A DNA stretch of 64,000 nucleotides, from assembly GCA_964421815.1 (NCBI GenBank), contig CAYQYT010000010.1, forward strand, positions 7,976 to 71,975. The letters are read 5' to 3'. A program made the translations under genes and the position numbers. Shown in pieces: positions 51,688 through 60,853 of the stretch. The stretch's first letter is position 1. Every line of letters begins with the position of its first letter. Under the pieces are notes generated by a model. That model made no database searches and was not told where the DNA came from. It worked only from the letters and a program-made list of their open reading frames with translations. Origin of the DNA: DTU089 sp964421815 (lineage in GTDB: Bacteria; Bacillota; Clostridia; Oscillospirales; Acutalibacteraceae).

Positions 51688-52947
51688 TCAAGCATTATCA
51701 CTATTATGCGGATAGGCTTTCTCCCCATTTGCAACAAAATTTGCAAGTTTTTTCATATAACCTGAAAAACCCAACTCCTCAACTGCTGATTTCGCCGTTA
51801 TTTTATATTCCGCAACGGTTTTTTTCCCAACTGATACTGTAACTGTACCTATTGTTTGATTCTCTGCTACCGGAGCTTTAAGTTGTTCTTCTGCTTTAAT
51901 GCTGACTTTTACTTGGTCAACTTCCCCTTTTTTTACAAGCACGGGGGTAATTTCCGGAAATTCAGGTGTTACGTAATCACATTTACCGCCAATAACCTTA
52001 ATGTCTTTCAAGTCTTTTTTGTCCATTGGCACCGATACACAGGAATAGTTTGAAAAGCCCCAATTCAGCATGGCTTTTGCGGTATTAAATCGGTCGTTGC
52101 TATTATCGCTTCCCATTACAACGGCTATTAAATGCAGACCATCCCGTTGGGCAGAAGCACTGATACAGCAACCCGCTTTTGCAGTTGTACCGGTTTTAAG
52201 ACCCGTTGTTCCGCTGTAAAATCTGACGAGTTTATTCGTATTTACAAGTTCTGTTTTTCCGTCACGAAGGGAATCCATCCAAACCGTTGTGTAATCCGTT
52301 ATAAAGTCATGCTTTAAAAGTTCTCTTGACATTATGGCAATATCTCTTGCGGTCGTTAAATGGGATTCGGTTGTATCGTCAAGACCGGTGGCATTTTCAA
52401 AATGCGTGTTATTCATTTTGAGTTCTTTCGCTCTCGAATTCATCAAATCAATAAAGGCAGTTTCACTACCTGCAACGTATTCACCCAAAAGAGTTGCCGC
52501 ATCGTTAGCACTGCCGATTGCCGTTGCCCGAAGAAGTTCGTCAACACTCATCCTCTCCCCTTCTTCAAGCCAAATCTGTGAGCCGCCCTTGGAGGAGGCA
52601 TTGGCAGAACAAGAGACCTTGTCAGCAAGGGTTATTTTCTTATTTGAAACAGCTTCAGCCACAAGAAGCATTGTCATAATTTTAGTCACGGAGGCGGGAT
52701 GAAGTTTTGTATCTGCATTATATTCCAACAAAACCTCACCACTTGAAACCTCCATTAAAACTGCGGATTTTGCTTTGATTTCCACAGGTAGGCTATCAAG
52801 TTTCTTTTGTTCTTCTGCTGTTACGTTCAATTTTGCCACTTCAATTTCTTCATATTCCTTTGTTATTGTTCTATCTGCGGCAAATACCGTCTGTGTTAAA
52901 CTTAAAATCATTACCAAAGACAGTAAAGCGGCTAAAAATTTTTTCAT
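51688..52947 (-). CDS. dacA: D-alanyl-D-alanine carboxypeptidase
   Basis: A 419-residue penicillin-binding carboxypeptidase (PBP5 type). A signal peptide (MKKFLAALLSLVMILSLTQT, cleavage after VFAA) is followed by the S11 peptidase domain: HPASVTKIM (SxxK), ATAIGSANDAAT (SxN) and TGLKTGTTAKAG (KTG). A beta-rich PBP5 C-terminal domain spans about residues 290-385. It trims pentapeptide side chains. The start at 52947 has AGGAGTGGTATC upstream; the longer frame is rejected. The transmembrane-anchoring end is weak. Confidence 0.94.
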   Translation of the reverse strand: MKKFLAALLSLVMILSLTQTVFAADRTITKEYEEIEVAKLNVTAEEQKKLDSLPVEIKAKSAVLMEVSSGEVLLEYNADTKLHPASVTKIMTMLLVAEAVSNKKITLADKVSCSANASSKGGSQIWLEEGERMSVDELLRATAIGSANDAATLLGEYVAGSETAFIDLMNSRAKELKMNNTHFENATGLDDTTESHLTTARDIAIMSRELLKHDFITDYTTVWMDSLRDGKTELVNTNKLVRFYSGTTGLKTGTTAKAGCCISASAQRDGLHLIAVVMGSDNSNDRFNTAKAMLNWGFSNYSCVSVPMDKKDLKDIKVIGGKCDYVTPEFPEITPVLVKKGEVDQVKVSIKAEEQLKAPVAENQTIGTVTVSVGKKTVAEYKITAKSAVEELGFSGYMKKLANFVANGEKAYPHNSDNA

Positions 52948-53050
52948 GATACCACTCCTTACAGAGAGTGTATGTAGATGTGCGGGAAATAAGAACTTAC
53001 AGAATGTATATATGTATAAAAAACAGCACACCCGCGTTTCACGGATGTGC

Positions 53051-53329
53051 TATAGCCGAAAAGAGTCGAACACAATATGGTTTATAAAGCGATATTTTCG
53101 CCCTATCTGCGTTAAAACCTCTCGTAATACGACAGTATTACATCGAGTTTTGCCTTGATAGAACAAAAATCTCGATTTATAAACTGCTTCGCACCTATTA
53201 GATAAAGATTTGAGTGCAGTCGGCGGTTTTATCGGTGAAGCCATACTGACGTATGGCAAGCCGAAAAACAGTCGAATGTGCCAAAGATTTATTTAATAGG
53301 CATATTGGGTTCGACTCTTTTCGGCTATA
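53051..53329. mobile_element. MITE-like element with 28-bp terminal inverted repeats
   Basis: The ends 53051-53078 and 53302-53329 are inverted repeats identical at 27 of 28 positions, beginning TATAGCCGAAAAGAGTCGAA. The 279-bp interior carries no gene. It has further short inverted motifs, e.g. CGAGTTTTG/CAAAAATCTCG and around CATACTGACGTATG. A TA duplication may flank the ends, as in Tc1/mariner-type MITEs. It fills the gap between dacA and prmA and ends 5 bp before the prmA stop codon. Confidence 0.75.
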
Positions 53330-53334
53330 AGATT

Positions 53335-54252
53335 TTATTCACAAACCAAGCAGACCCAACCGCCCTGTTCAATACGTTCTTTGAGTTTGAGTCCCGCATT
53401 TGTTAAAGCGGCTACCACTTCATCGGCTCTTGTATCTATAATACCGGAGGCGATGAATTTTGCCCCATGTTTCATAAATGCTTTAACCTGTGTACTGAAA
53501 AGTATAATAACATCCGCAACAATATTCGCCACAACAACGTCATACTGCTTTGTAACCTTATCCGCCAGATCACCGCATACAAATTTTAATCGGGGTTCCT
53601 CAAAGCCGTTCATTTTTCCGTTTTCCTTTGCGGTTTTTACGGCTAATTCGTCAATATCAACACCGAAAGCCTCCGTAGCCCCCAAAAGCATTGAGGAAAT
53701 GGCAAGAATACCGCTTCCGCAACCGATGTCAAGAACAGTATCGTCTTTTTTTACAATTCTATCAAGGGTTTCAAGACAAAGTCGGGTTGTATCGTGGGTT
53801 CCCGTACCGAATGCGGCACCGGGCTCAATATTCAAAACAACCCTGTCCCCTGCATCGTAATCGTCAATCCACACCGGACGGACAAAAAGCCGCTCACCCA
53901 CAGCCATTGGCTTGAAAAAGGCTTTCCATTTATCCGCCCAATCCTCCTCGGAGCAACCGACAGTTTCTATCCTGAATTCAATTTTTTCTTCATTGAGCCT
54001 GTCGGAAACAAAGGAAACCGCTTCGGCCGGGTTGTCATTTTCCCCTATATAAATATGAATTACGGATTCGGTTCTGTCCTTTTTTAGTAAATCCTCGTCA
54101 ATAAGGTCGATATGGGCAATCTCCCACGCAGATTCTTCAAGGTCGCTGTAATCCTCAACATAGATGCCGTAGGGAACCGCCATAACGGCAATATTTGACC
54201 CACGTTCCGTATCCTCGGTTTTTACGTAAATTTTGACTTCCGTATATTCCAT
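53335..54252 (-). CDS. prmA: Ribosomal protein L11 methyltransferase
   Basis: A 305-residue SAM-dependent methyltransferase. The C-terminal domain has VLDIGCGSGILAISSMLLGA (motif I), FGVDIDELAVKTAKENGKMN and DVVVANIVADVI (the NxxxxP-like motif, here with NIVA). The N-terminal domain (EVKIYVKTEDTERGSNIAVM) recognises L11. The ATG at 54252 has GGAG 7 bp upstream and follows yhaM by 1 bp. Confidence 0.93.
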   Translation of the reverse strand: MEYTEVKIYVKTEDTERGSNIAVMAVPYGIYVEDYSDLEESAWEIAHIDLIDEDLLKKDRTESVIHIYIGENDNPAEAVSFVSDRLNEEKIEFRIETVGCSEEDWADKWKAFFKPMAVGERLFVRPVWIDDYDAGDRVVLNIEPGAAFGTGTHDTTRLCLETLDRIVKKDDTVLDIGCGSGILAISSMLLGATEAFGVDIDELAVKTAKENGKMNGFEEPRLKFVCGDLADKVTKQYDVVVANIVADVIILFSTQVKAFMKHGAKFIASGIIDTRADEVVAALTNAGLKLKERIEQGGWVCLVCE

Positions 54253-54253
54253 T

Positions 54254-55231
54254 TTATTCTCCGTCCATAATATTCGCCTGGGGCTCAACATCGATTCTGC
54301 CGTGGTTATATAACCTTCTGTTATCAAGCATCCAAAGTCTGCCCGTAAACTCTCCGGCTTTTACTCCGCCGACCGCCTCAGCCATTTCATACATATTTGC
54401 ATCAAAAAGGTCAAGTTGGGAAAGAACCTCGGCTTCAATAAATGCCGGTCTTACCGCCGCGCCGAATTCAAACTTTCCGTGGTGTGAAATAAGCATATGC
54501 TGTAAAAGGAATTTCTTCTCCTCTGTAACTCCCAACTCATCACATTTTCTGCCCACGTCCTCGGCACCCATTACAAGATGTCCCAACAGCATACCTTCAA
54601 GAGTATGTCCGTCAACAATGCCTGCCGCGTTAACCGAGTACTCCCGCATTTTCGCAATGTCGTGAAGTATTGCTCCTGAAAGAAGAAGTTCTCTGTCAAT
54701 ACAGGGGTAAATACTGCAAACACATTCCGCAAGACGAACTATTGAAAGTGTATGGTACAGAAGTCCGCCGGTCATAGCGTGGTGGAGTTTTTCCGCCGCC
54801 GGGAAGAAAAGAAGATTCTCCCTGTTATCACGAAGCATTGAAAGTACAACGTTTTTAAGTTCGTCATCTTCAAAATCATTAACAATTCTCACAAGGGAAT
54901 CAAGCATATCGTTGCCGCTGTAATCGGAACTTTTCACAAAATCCGCCATATCATATTCATTGTCCTCAGCGGGACGGATTCTTTGAATAATAAACTGATC
55001 GTTCCCGTTGTACTGCTGTATTGTTCCGCGGATTTTAACAACCGTATTAACCTCGGGAAGAGTATGTACCTCCTCTTTGAAATCCCAAAGTTTTGCCACC
55101 ATTTCGCTGTCCTTGTCAGCCATTTTAATATCAAGATAAAAACTGCCGTTCTTTGCACTTTTTTTATCGCAGGATTTTATGAGAGCAAACCCCTCTACAA
55201 CGCCTATTTTTTCACACTCAGTAAATTTCAT
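54254..55231 (-). CDS. yhaM: 3'-5' exoribonuclease YhaM family protein
   Basis: A 325-residue protein with an N-terminal OB-fold nucleic-acid-binding domain (EGFALIKSCDKKSAKNGSFY, then VVKIRGTIQQYNGNDQFIIQ) and an HD phosphohydrolase domain (GGLLYHTLSIVRLAE, AILHDIAKMREY, HMLISHHGKFEFGA). In Bacillus YhaM degrades RNA and DNA from the 3' end. The family architecture and length (about 314) match. It is the middle gene of the tcdA-yhaM-prmA group. Confidence 0.9.
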   Translation of the reverse strand: MKFTECEKIGVVEGFALIKSCDKKSAKNGSFYLDIKMADKDSEMVAKLWDFKEEVHTLPEVNTVVKIRGTIQQYNGNDQFIIQRIRPAEDNEYDMADFVKSSDYSGNDMLDSLVRIVNDFEDDELKNVVLSMLRDNRENLLFFPAAEKLHHAMTGGLLYHTLSIVRLAECVCSIYPCIDRELLLSGAILHDIAKMREYSVNAAGIVDGHTLEGMLLGHLVMGAEDVGRKCDELGVTEEKKFLLQHMLISHHGKFEFGAAVRPAFIEAEVLSQLDLFDANMYEMAEAVGGVKAGEFTGRLWMLDNRRLYNHGRIDVEPQANIMDGE

Positions 55232-55232
55232 A

Positions 55233-55916
55233 TCACACCTCGGAAAGATTTCTAATTATATATGATGCCATCAAATACCCCGCAACGGGCGGTGTAAAAG
55301 ATGTTGAACCCGGAACCGAGGAATCGGTTTTTATGGGTTCTTCCTTTGAATAAACAACAGTCAGTTTCTTAATTCCTCTGTTCTTCAATTCCCGTCTTAT
55401 AACCCGTGCCAACGGACAAACGCTTGTTTTGTTGATATCGGCAATTTCAAACATTTCGGGATGGAGTTTGTTACCCGTTCCCATGGATGAAATAATGGGA
55501 ATTCCAAGTTTGTCCGCTCGTTCAATCAGTTCAAGTTTTGCCGTTACATTGTCAATGGCATCAACTACAAAATCGTATTTTGTAAGGTCGATTTGCTCCG
55601 CAGTTTCAGGGAGATAGAACAAATCGTATTTTTCAATTCTAATTTTCGGGTTAATGCTTAAAGCTCTTTTTTGCGCCGCATCCACCTTTTTTTCTCCGAT
55701 ATTTTCGTCAGTAGCAATAATCTGTCGGTTAAGATTGGTGATATCTATTACATCCTTATCAACAACGGCAACCGTACCCACTCCCCCTCTTACAAGGGCT
55801 TCCAATACCGCGCCGCCCACACCGCCTACGCCGAAAATGATGACCGAGCTACTATTCAGTTTTTCTAAACGTTCTTCCCCTAAAATACGGCTTGAACGTG
55901 AAAATCTTTCGTCCAT
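55233..55916 (-). CDS. tcdA: tRNA threonylcarbamoyladenosine dehydratase
   Basis: A 227-residue E1-like ThiF-fold enzyme that cyclises t6A to ct6A in tRNA. It has the nucleotide-binding IFGVGGVGGAVLEALVRGGV, VDKDVIDITNLNRQI, and FVVDAIDNVTAKLEL. The C-terminal part CPLARVIRRELKNRGIKKL fits TcdA (CsdL) rather than the ThiF/MoeB enzymes, which have Cys zinc motifs. It starts from its own promoter at 55944-55971 and is 1 bp before yhaM. Confidence 0.9.
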   Translation of the reverse strand: MDERFSRSSRILGEERLEKLNSSSVIIFGVGGVGGAVLEALVRGGVGTVAVVDKDVIDITNLNRQIIATDENIGEKKVDAAQKRALSINPKIRIEKYDLFYLPETAEQIDLTKYDFVVDAIDNVTAKLELIERADKLGIPIISSMGTGNKLHPEMFEIADINKTSVCPLARVIRRELKNRGIKKLTVVYSKEEPIKTDSSVPGSTSFTPPVAGYLMASYIIRNLSEV

Positions 55917-55943
55917 TTTATTCTCCTGTTATTTTATACTCCA

Positions 55944-55971
55944 ATTATAATATACCAAAAAATATTGTCAA
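55944..55971 (-). promoter_or_regulatory. Promoter of tcdA-yhaM-prmA
   Basis: TTGACA (55971-55966) and TATAAT (55949-55944) with 16 bp spacing, about 28 bp upstream of tcdA. Confidence 0.75.
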
Positions 55972-56010
55972 CAATTAAAGTTGAGATTTATTTTTTGTGT
56001 GGTGAGTTTT

Positions 56011-57606
56011 TTGAAAAAAAGAGTTTTATCGGCAGTAATGATAATAGTCTTTTCCTTTACCGCTCTTTCAGGAAAAATTCTGTACATTTCAACAAATGCG
56101 GAACTTGTTGCCGCTCAACCCCATATCAGAGTACGTGAATTGGGAAAAAGAACAGGAACTGTCTATGACAGAAACGGAGAAAAACTGACGAACCGAGAAA
56201 CTAAAACCTTCGTCTGTGCAAAACCCACAACCGAAAACGCTGTAACAGTTAACAAAATCAAAGGAAAAACTTTCACGGAAGAAACCGTTTTAAAAGGGTA
56301 TTTTACAACCTTTGCTTTGAATGAAGATGCCGCTGTAACAGAAAGCGAAGATTTAAAAACTTTCAAAGTATTTGAGAGATACTCCGATTGTGTTGCACTC
56401 CATATTTTAGGCTACACTGACACAAGCGGTAACGGAGTTTCTGGAATAGAAAAATATTATCAAAAAGAAATCGGAAATTGCAAGGGAACCCTTTCCGTCG
56501 CCTATTCTGCGGACGCTCTGGGCAGAATGTTGGTGGGAGAAAGCGTTGAAATAAGGGACAATAACTACTATTCCAATGGTGGAATTATGCTTACGCTGGA
56601 CAGAAAAATACAGATAATTACCGAAAATGCAATGGAAAACGGAAACATTGATAAGGGTGCCGCCGTTGTTCTTGATGTAAAAACCTCCGCTATTTTAGCC
56701 TGTGCTTCCACCCCCACTTATGAACGGGACAATATGGAAAAATATTTAAAATCAGATGAGTCCCCTTTTCTTAACAGGGCTTTGGAGGCTTTTCCCGTAG
56801 GTTCGGTATTCAAACCCGTAACCGCTGCCGCCGCTTTGGAAAACGGAATAACAATAACGGATTTTTATTGCAAAGGTTACATTGAGAAAAGCGGAAACAG
56901 ATTTAATTGCAATAAAACCGCAGGACACGGAAAAATCGACATTAACACCGCAGTTGCCCTTTCCTGTAACCCCTATTTCATTGAACTAAGCACACGAGTG
57001 GGTGGGAAAGAACTTTTAAGCACCGCCGAAAAATTGGGATTTGGCAAGGCTATTGATTTAGGGAACGGATTTTTAACCGCCTCCGGCAATTTACCCGATT
57101 CAAAAGAACTGAACAGCGATGCGGCAATCGGAAATCTTGGTTTCGGTCAAGGAAAATTAACGGCTTCCCCCTTACAAATAGCGACCTTATTTGCCGCAAT
57201 TGCCAACAACGGAACTTACAATACCCCATATATTTACAAAGGATTTGTTAACGAAAACGGCAGTCTTACTCCTGCAATTCAACACAAGGGTAAACGGGTT
57301 TTATCGGAAAACACCTGCAAAATTCTAAAAAACGCATTGTCAAAGACAATAACCGAGGGTACGGGCAAGGTTGCTTTTTCTTCCCTTTTTGATTCCTGTG
57401 CTAAAACCGCCACCGCTGAAAGCGGACAATATGATGAAAAAGGCAATGAAATCAAATACTGTTGGTTCACGGGATTCTTTCCCGAGGATGACCCACAATA
57501 TGTCATTTGCATATTAAAAGAAAACGGAAGCTCCGGCGGAACGGACGGAGCACCCGTTTTCAAAGAAATCAGCGAAAAAATATTTATTGAATTTTCTGAT
57601 TATTGA
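56011..57606 (+). CDS. Class B penicillin-binding protein
   Basis: About 531 residues (frame open from 55981). The N-terminal membrane anchor (VLSAVMIIVFSFTALSGKIL) is followed by a dimerisation domain and a transpeptidase domain: AFPVGSVFKPVTAAAAL (SxxK), ALSCNPYFIEL (SxN) and CAKTATAESGQ. The last motif is K-T-A in place of the near-universal K-T-G. The overall layout resembles PbpA/PBP2-type transpeptidases; the RTGTVYDRNGEKL segment is typical. TTG at 56011 with GGTGAG 5 bp upstream is the best start. The end overlaps the convergent PLP lyase gene by 7 bp. Confidence 0.85.
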   Translation: MKKRVLSAVMIIVFSFTALSGKILYISTNAELVAAQPHIRVRELGKRTGTVYDRNGEKLTNRETKTFVCAKPTTENAVTVNKIKGKTFTEETVLKGYFTTFALNEDAAVTESEDLKTFKVFERYSDCVALHILGYTDTSGNGVSGIEKYYQKEIGNCKGTLSVAYSADALGRMLVGESVEIRDNNYYSNGGIMLTLDRKIQIITENAMENGNIDKGAAVVLDVKTSAILACASTPTYERDNMEKYLKSDESPFLNRALEAFPVGSVFKPVTAAAALENGITITDFYCKGYIEKSGNRFNCNKTAGHGKIDINTAVALSCNPYFIELSTRVGGKELLSTAEKLGFGKAIDLGNGFLTASGNLPDSKELNSDAAIGNLGFGQGKLTASPLQIATLFAAIANNGTYNTPYIYKGFVNENGSLTPAIQHKGKRVLSENTCKILKNALSKTITEGTGKVAFSSLFDSCAKTATAESGQYDEKGNEIKYCWFTGFFPEDDPQYVICILKENGSSGGTDGAPVFKEISEKIFIEFSDY

Positions 57607-58853
57607 AGTTCAAGAACTTTTTGCGCGCCCAAAAGAACACCGATTTTTGCACTGTGGAAATTAAGTCCCCCTTGGAGCCATACCGCAAAGGGCTCCCGTA
57701 AGGGTGCATCCGCAGAAAGTTCAATGGAGGAGCCGTTTGTAAATGCCCCCGCCGCCATAATAACATCACTGTCATAACCGGGCATCGCCCAGGGTTCGGG
57801 TACAACATAACTATCCACAACGGAACCGCTTTGAAGTCCCTGACAAAAAGCAATGAGTTTTTCTCTGTTGCCGAGTTTTATGCATTGTATAATATCTGCG
57901 CGGGATTCTGTACTTGCGGGAGAAACCCAATACCCCATTTCTTCAAACACAGCGGCTGTAAATACAGCGGTTTTTAATGCTTCGCCCGTTACATGGGGCG
58001 CGTGAAAAAGCCCCATAAAAATATCCCTTGTGTTACCGAGTGTGGCACCCACCTCTTTACCGATTCCGGGAGTTGTGAGTCTGTAAGAACAAAGTTCCAC
58101 AAGTTCTTTTTTACCCGCAATGTAGCCGCCGCATTTTGCAATACCGCCACCGGGATTTTTTATAAGTGAGCCTGCAAAAATATCCGCACCTGCATCAACG
58201 GGTGTTTCGTACTCAGTGAATTCACCGTAGCAGTTGTCGAGCATTGTTATTGCATTACTTTTAGCCTTAACAATATCGGTAATTGATTTAATTTCTCTAT
58301 ATGTCAAAGTGGGTCTTAAAGCGTAGCCTCTTGAACGTTGAATATACACGGCTTTATATTCTTTCTCGGAAAGTTTTTGTTCCAACGCTTTCAAATCAAC
58401 CGTTCCGTCTTCTTTAAGTTCGAGGATTTCAAAACCGATTCCGAAATCCTTTAGAGAACCCATACCCTCACCCGTAAGACCTATGACGGAATGTATTGTG
58501 TCATAAGGCACTCCCGTTGCACAAAGAACCATGTCACCGGGACGGAGAATCCCGAAAAGCATAACGCTTAACGTATGAGTACCACTTGCAAAACTGTGAC
58601 GAATTAGGGCATCCTCGGCACCGAAAATCTGTGCCGTAACATCGTCAAGAACTTCCCGTCCTCTGTCGCCGTAGCCGTAGCCCGTTGAACCCGAAAAATG
58701 TGATTCACTGACTCCGTTATCTATAAAAGCCTTTAAAACTCTTTGTTGATTAAATTCTGTCACCTTATCAATTTCCGAAAACCTTTTACTGCATTTTAAA
58801 AGGGCTTTTTCGGATATGCTATTCAATTCATCGCTAAAATTAAAAAATGCCAT
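57600..58853 (-). CDS. Methionine gamma-lyase/aluminum-resistance-like PLP protein (YnbB family)
   Basis: A 417-residue fold-type I PLP enzyme of the COG4100 group. The family features are FNQQRVLKAFIDNGVSESHF, GYGYGDRGREVLDDVTAQIF, ALIRHSFASGTHTLSVMLFG, MLDNCYGEFTE with Asp and, for the PLP Lys, AGSLIKNPGGGIA. Genes of this group are annotated as aluminium resistance or cystathionine beta-lyase-like, but their in vivo reaction is poorly defined. It is 3 bp downstream of the GNAT gene. Confidence 0.88.
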   Translation of the reverse strand: MAFFNFSDELNSISEKALLKCSKRFSEIDKVTEFNQQRVLKAFIDNGVSESHFSGSTGYGYGDRGREVLDDVTAQIFGAEDALIRHSFASGTHTLSVMLFGILRPGDMVLCATGVPYDTIHSVIGLTGEGMGSLKDFGIGFEILELKEDGTVDLKALEQKLSEKEYKAVYIQRSRGYALRPTLTYREIKSITDIVKAKSNAITMLDNCYGEFTEYETPVDAGADIFAGSLIKNPGGGIAKCGGYIAGKKELVELCSYRLTTPGIGKEVGATLGNTRDIFMGLFHAPHVTGEALKTAVFTAAVFEEMGYWVSPASTESRADIIQCIKLGNREKLIAFCQGLQSGSVVDSYVVPEPWAMPGYDSDVIMAAGAFTNGSSIELSADAPLREPFAVWLQGGLNFHSAKIGVLLGAQKVLELQ

Positions 58854-58856
58854 TAC

Positions 58857-59594
58857 TTAACCCCACTCTCCTATAAATACTTTTCCTATATTCACAAAAC
58901 CGAGTTTTTCATAAAAACCGATATTATCATCTTCACACCAAAGATATGTTTCTTTCTTTTCATCGCAATTCAGCACATTCAACAGTCCTTTTAAACATTC
59001 ACGTGCATAACCCTTCTCGCGGTATTCTTTCAAAGTATATACCCCTGCTATAACCGAAAAATTTTTATATATTGCGGGTGCAAGGGCACAACTGACAATT
59101 CTGTTGTGGACGGAAATATATGTTCCCTCGGCATATTCTGAATTGATTTTTTTAGAAAAATCGGGAAACCAATTTTCAAAATTACTACCCTTTTCCGACA
59201 ATAAATCGAATATATTTTTATATTCTTTTAAACTCGATTGAGATGTTAATTTAACAGAACTACTTTCAAAATTCTGACAGCCCGAAATACGAAGTAAACT
59301 GTACTCTTTTTGAGTATTACAAAGGGAATTTAAAGGCTTGTCCGACAGTACATTCACAACTTTAGAAAACTCAAAGAAACTTTTCAATTCCGAAAAATCG
59401 GGATTTTTAAAAGTAACGAGGTTAACACAGTTGTTTTTCATGGAAAACGACGCCGTAATTTCACCGTTCTCCGCCATTTGTACATAGACTCCGCCAAATC
59501 CGGCAAATGAAAAGACCCCGTCAGTATATATCAATGAGAAAAGCGGCGATGAAACGCCGCCAATTGATTCATAGTCGGTTGTTTTCTCAATCAT
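58857..59594 (-). CDS. GNAT family N-acetyltransferase
   Basis: A 245-residue protein. The C-terminal 100 residues form a GNAT acyl-CoA-binding domain: CALAPAIYKNFSVIAGVYTL, EYREKGYARECLKGLLNVL (the Q/RxxGxG/A loop as R-E-K-G-Y-A) and CEDDNIGFYEKLGF. The N-terminal 130 residues are a separate, beta-rich region that I do not recognise. The substrate is unknown. The start overlaps the galK stop by 4 bp, so translation is coupled. Confidence 0.82.
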   Translation of the reverse strand: MIEKTTDYESIGGVSSPLFSLIYTDGVFSFAGFGGVYVQMAENGEITASFSMKNNCVNLVTFKNPDFSELKSFFEFSKVVNVLSDKPLNSLCNTQKEYSLLRISGCQNFESSSVKLTSQSSLKEYKNIFDLLSEKGSNFENWFPDFSKKINSEYAEGTYISVHNRIVSCALAPAIYKNFSVIAGVYTLKEYREKGYARECLKGLLNVLNCDEKKETYLWCEDDNIGFYEKLGFVNIGKVFIGEWG

Positions 59595-60853
59595 ATTTCA
59601 CAGCCGCCGTGACTTCTGACTTTAAGAATATAGCAAGAGTTTTCACCAAAAACCTTTTTCATTCCGGAAACATAGTTTTCTGTTTCGCCTATGGGAACAA
59701 ATGCCTGGATTGTACCCGCAAATCCACCGCCGTGAACACGGTAAGCACCTTTACCTTTGAGAAGTTCTTCCGTAAGGCAGAGGGCAAGTGCAACGGGCTG
59801 TGACTCGGGATTTGAAAGGGTGAAGCAGTTTTGGTTATACATATACGATGACTTACCGCTTTCGATTATTATTCCTTTAAACTCTTCAAAATCACCTTTT
59901 GACAATGCGGCGGCAAGTTTTTCTACGCGTTTGTTTTCATTATAGAAATGAATTGCTCTTTCAACCGCTCTATCACCGGTTTTCTTGCGAATTTCACCCA
60001 TATTTTCAAAAACATCGCTCTCCGGAACCTGACGAAGAACACTTTTACCGAAATACTCTGCAACAGAATTCATTTCAAGACGTATTGCCGCATAGTCACC
60101 GGTAAGGTCCGCGTGATTTCCGCCCGTATCAACAATGCAAAGATTGTAGCCGTGCTTTGCTATATCAAAATCGACTTTGTTAATAACAGGTTTTTCCGTA
60201 TCTTCAAAATCAATCTGTACGAAACCGCCAACCGAACAAGCGGTTTGGTCCATAAGACCGCAGGGCTTTTTGAAATAAACATTTTCCGCATATTGAGAAA
60301 TCTGTGCAATTTCTACGGCACTGATTTTTCCGTCGTTATACAAGTAGTTGAGAATTGTACCTATAAGCACTTCGTAAGCCGCTGAGGATGACAGACCCGA
60401 ACCCGAAAGAACACGGGATGTTACGGATGCGTTAAAGCCGCCGTATTTATAGCCCAACTGACCGAAACGGGCACAAATGCCCCTAATTAGAGCATCGGAC
60501 TTTCCTGCTTCTTCATCTTTGATTTCCAAATCTGCGGAATCCACCGTAATGGGAGAATATCCTTGTGAATTAACACAGATGATGCCATCTTCACGGGGTG
60601 AAACCGCAGCGATTGCGTCAAGATTAATTGCCGCCGCAAGAACTTTTCCGTTGTTATGGTCGGTATGATTACCGCCTACTTCGGTTCTGCCCGGTGCGGA
60701 GAAAAATCTCAAATCCGGATTTTTGTTAAAATCTTTTTCAAAACATTCTGCAAGATTTAAAAACCTTTCCTGTTGAAAACCAACTTCTTCCTCACCGTAA
60801 ACCGCGGCAAGTCTTTTTGAAAAAGCATCTGTCAAAATATCAATTTTTTTCAT
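59591..60853 (-). CDS. galK: Galactokinase
   Basis: A 420-residue GHMP kinase that makes galactose 1-phosphate. The galactokinase signature APGRTEVGGNHTDHNNGKVL is present (with E in place of the usual I), then LSGSGLSSSAAYEVLIGTIL (ATP loop), PCGLMDQTACSVGG with the base Asp, and the C-terminal RVHGGGFAGTIQAFVP. No galT or galE lies nearby. AAAGGA is 8 bp before the ATG. It overlaps the upstream VTT-domain gene by 14 bp. Confidence 0.93.
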   Translation of the reverse strand: MKKIDILTDAFSKRLAAVYGEEEVGFQQERFLNLAECFEKDFNKNPDLRFFSAPGRTEVGGNHTDHNNGKVLAAAINLDAIAAVSPREDGIICVNSQGYSPITVDSADLEIKDEEAGKSDALIRGICARFGQLGYKYGGFNASVTSRVLSGSGLSSSAAYEVLIGTILNYLYNDGKISAVEIAQISQYAENVYFKKPCGLMDQTACSVGGFVQIDFEDTEKPVINKVDFDIAKHGYNLCIVDTGGNHADLTGDYAAIRLEMNSVAEYFGKSVLRQVPESDVFENMGEIRKKTGDRAVERAIHFYNENKRVEKLAAALSKGDFEEFKGIIIESGKSSYMYNQNCFTLSNPESQPVALALCLTEELLKGKGAYRVHGGGFAGTIQAFVPIGETENYVSGMKKVFGENSCYILKVRSHGGCEI

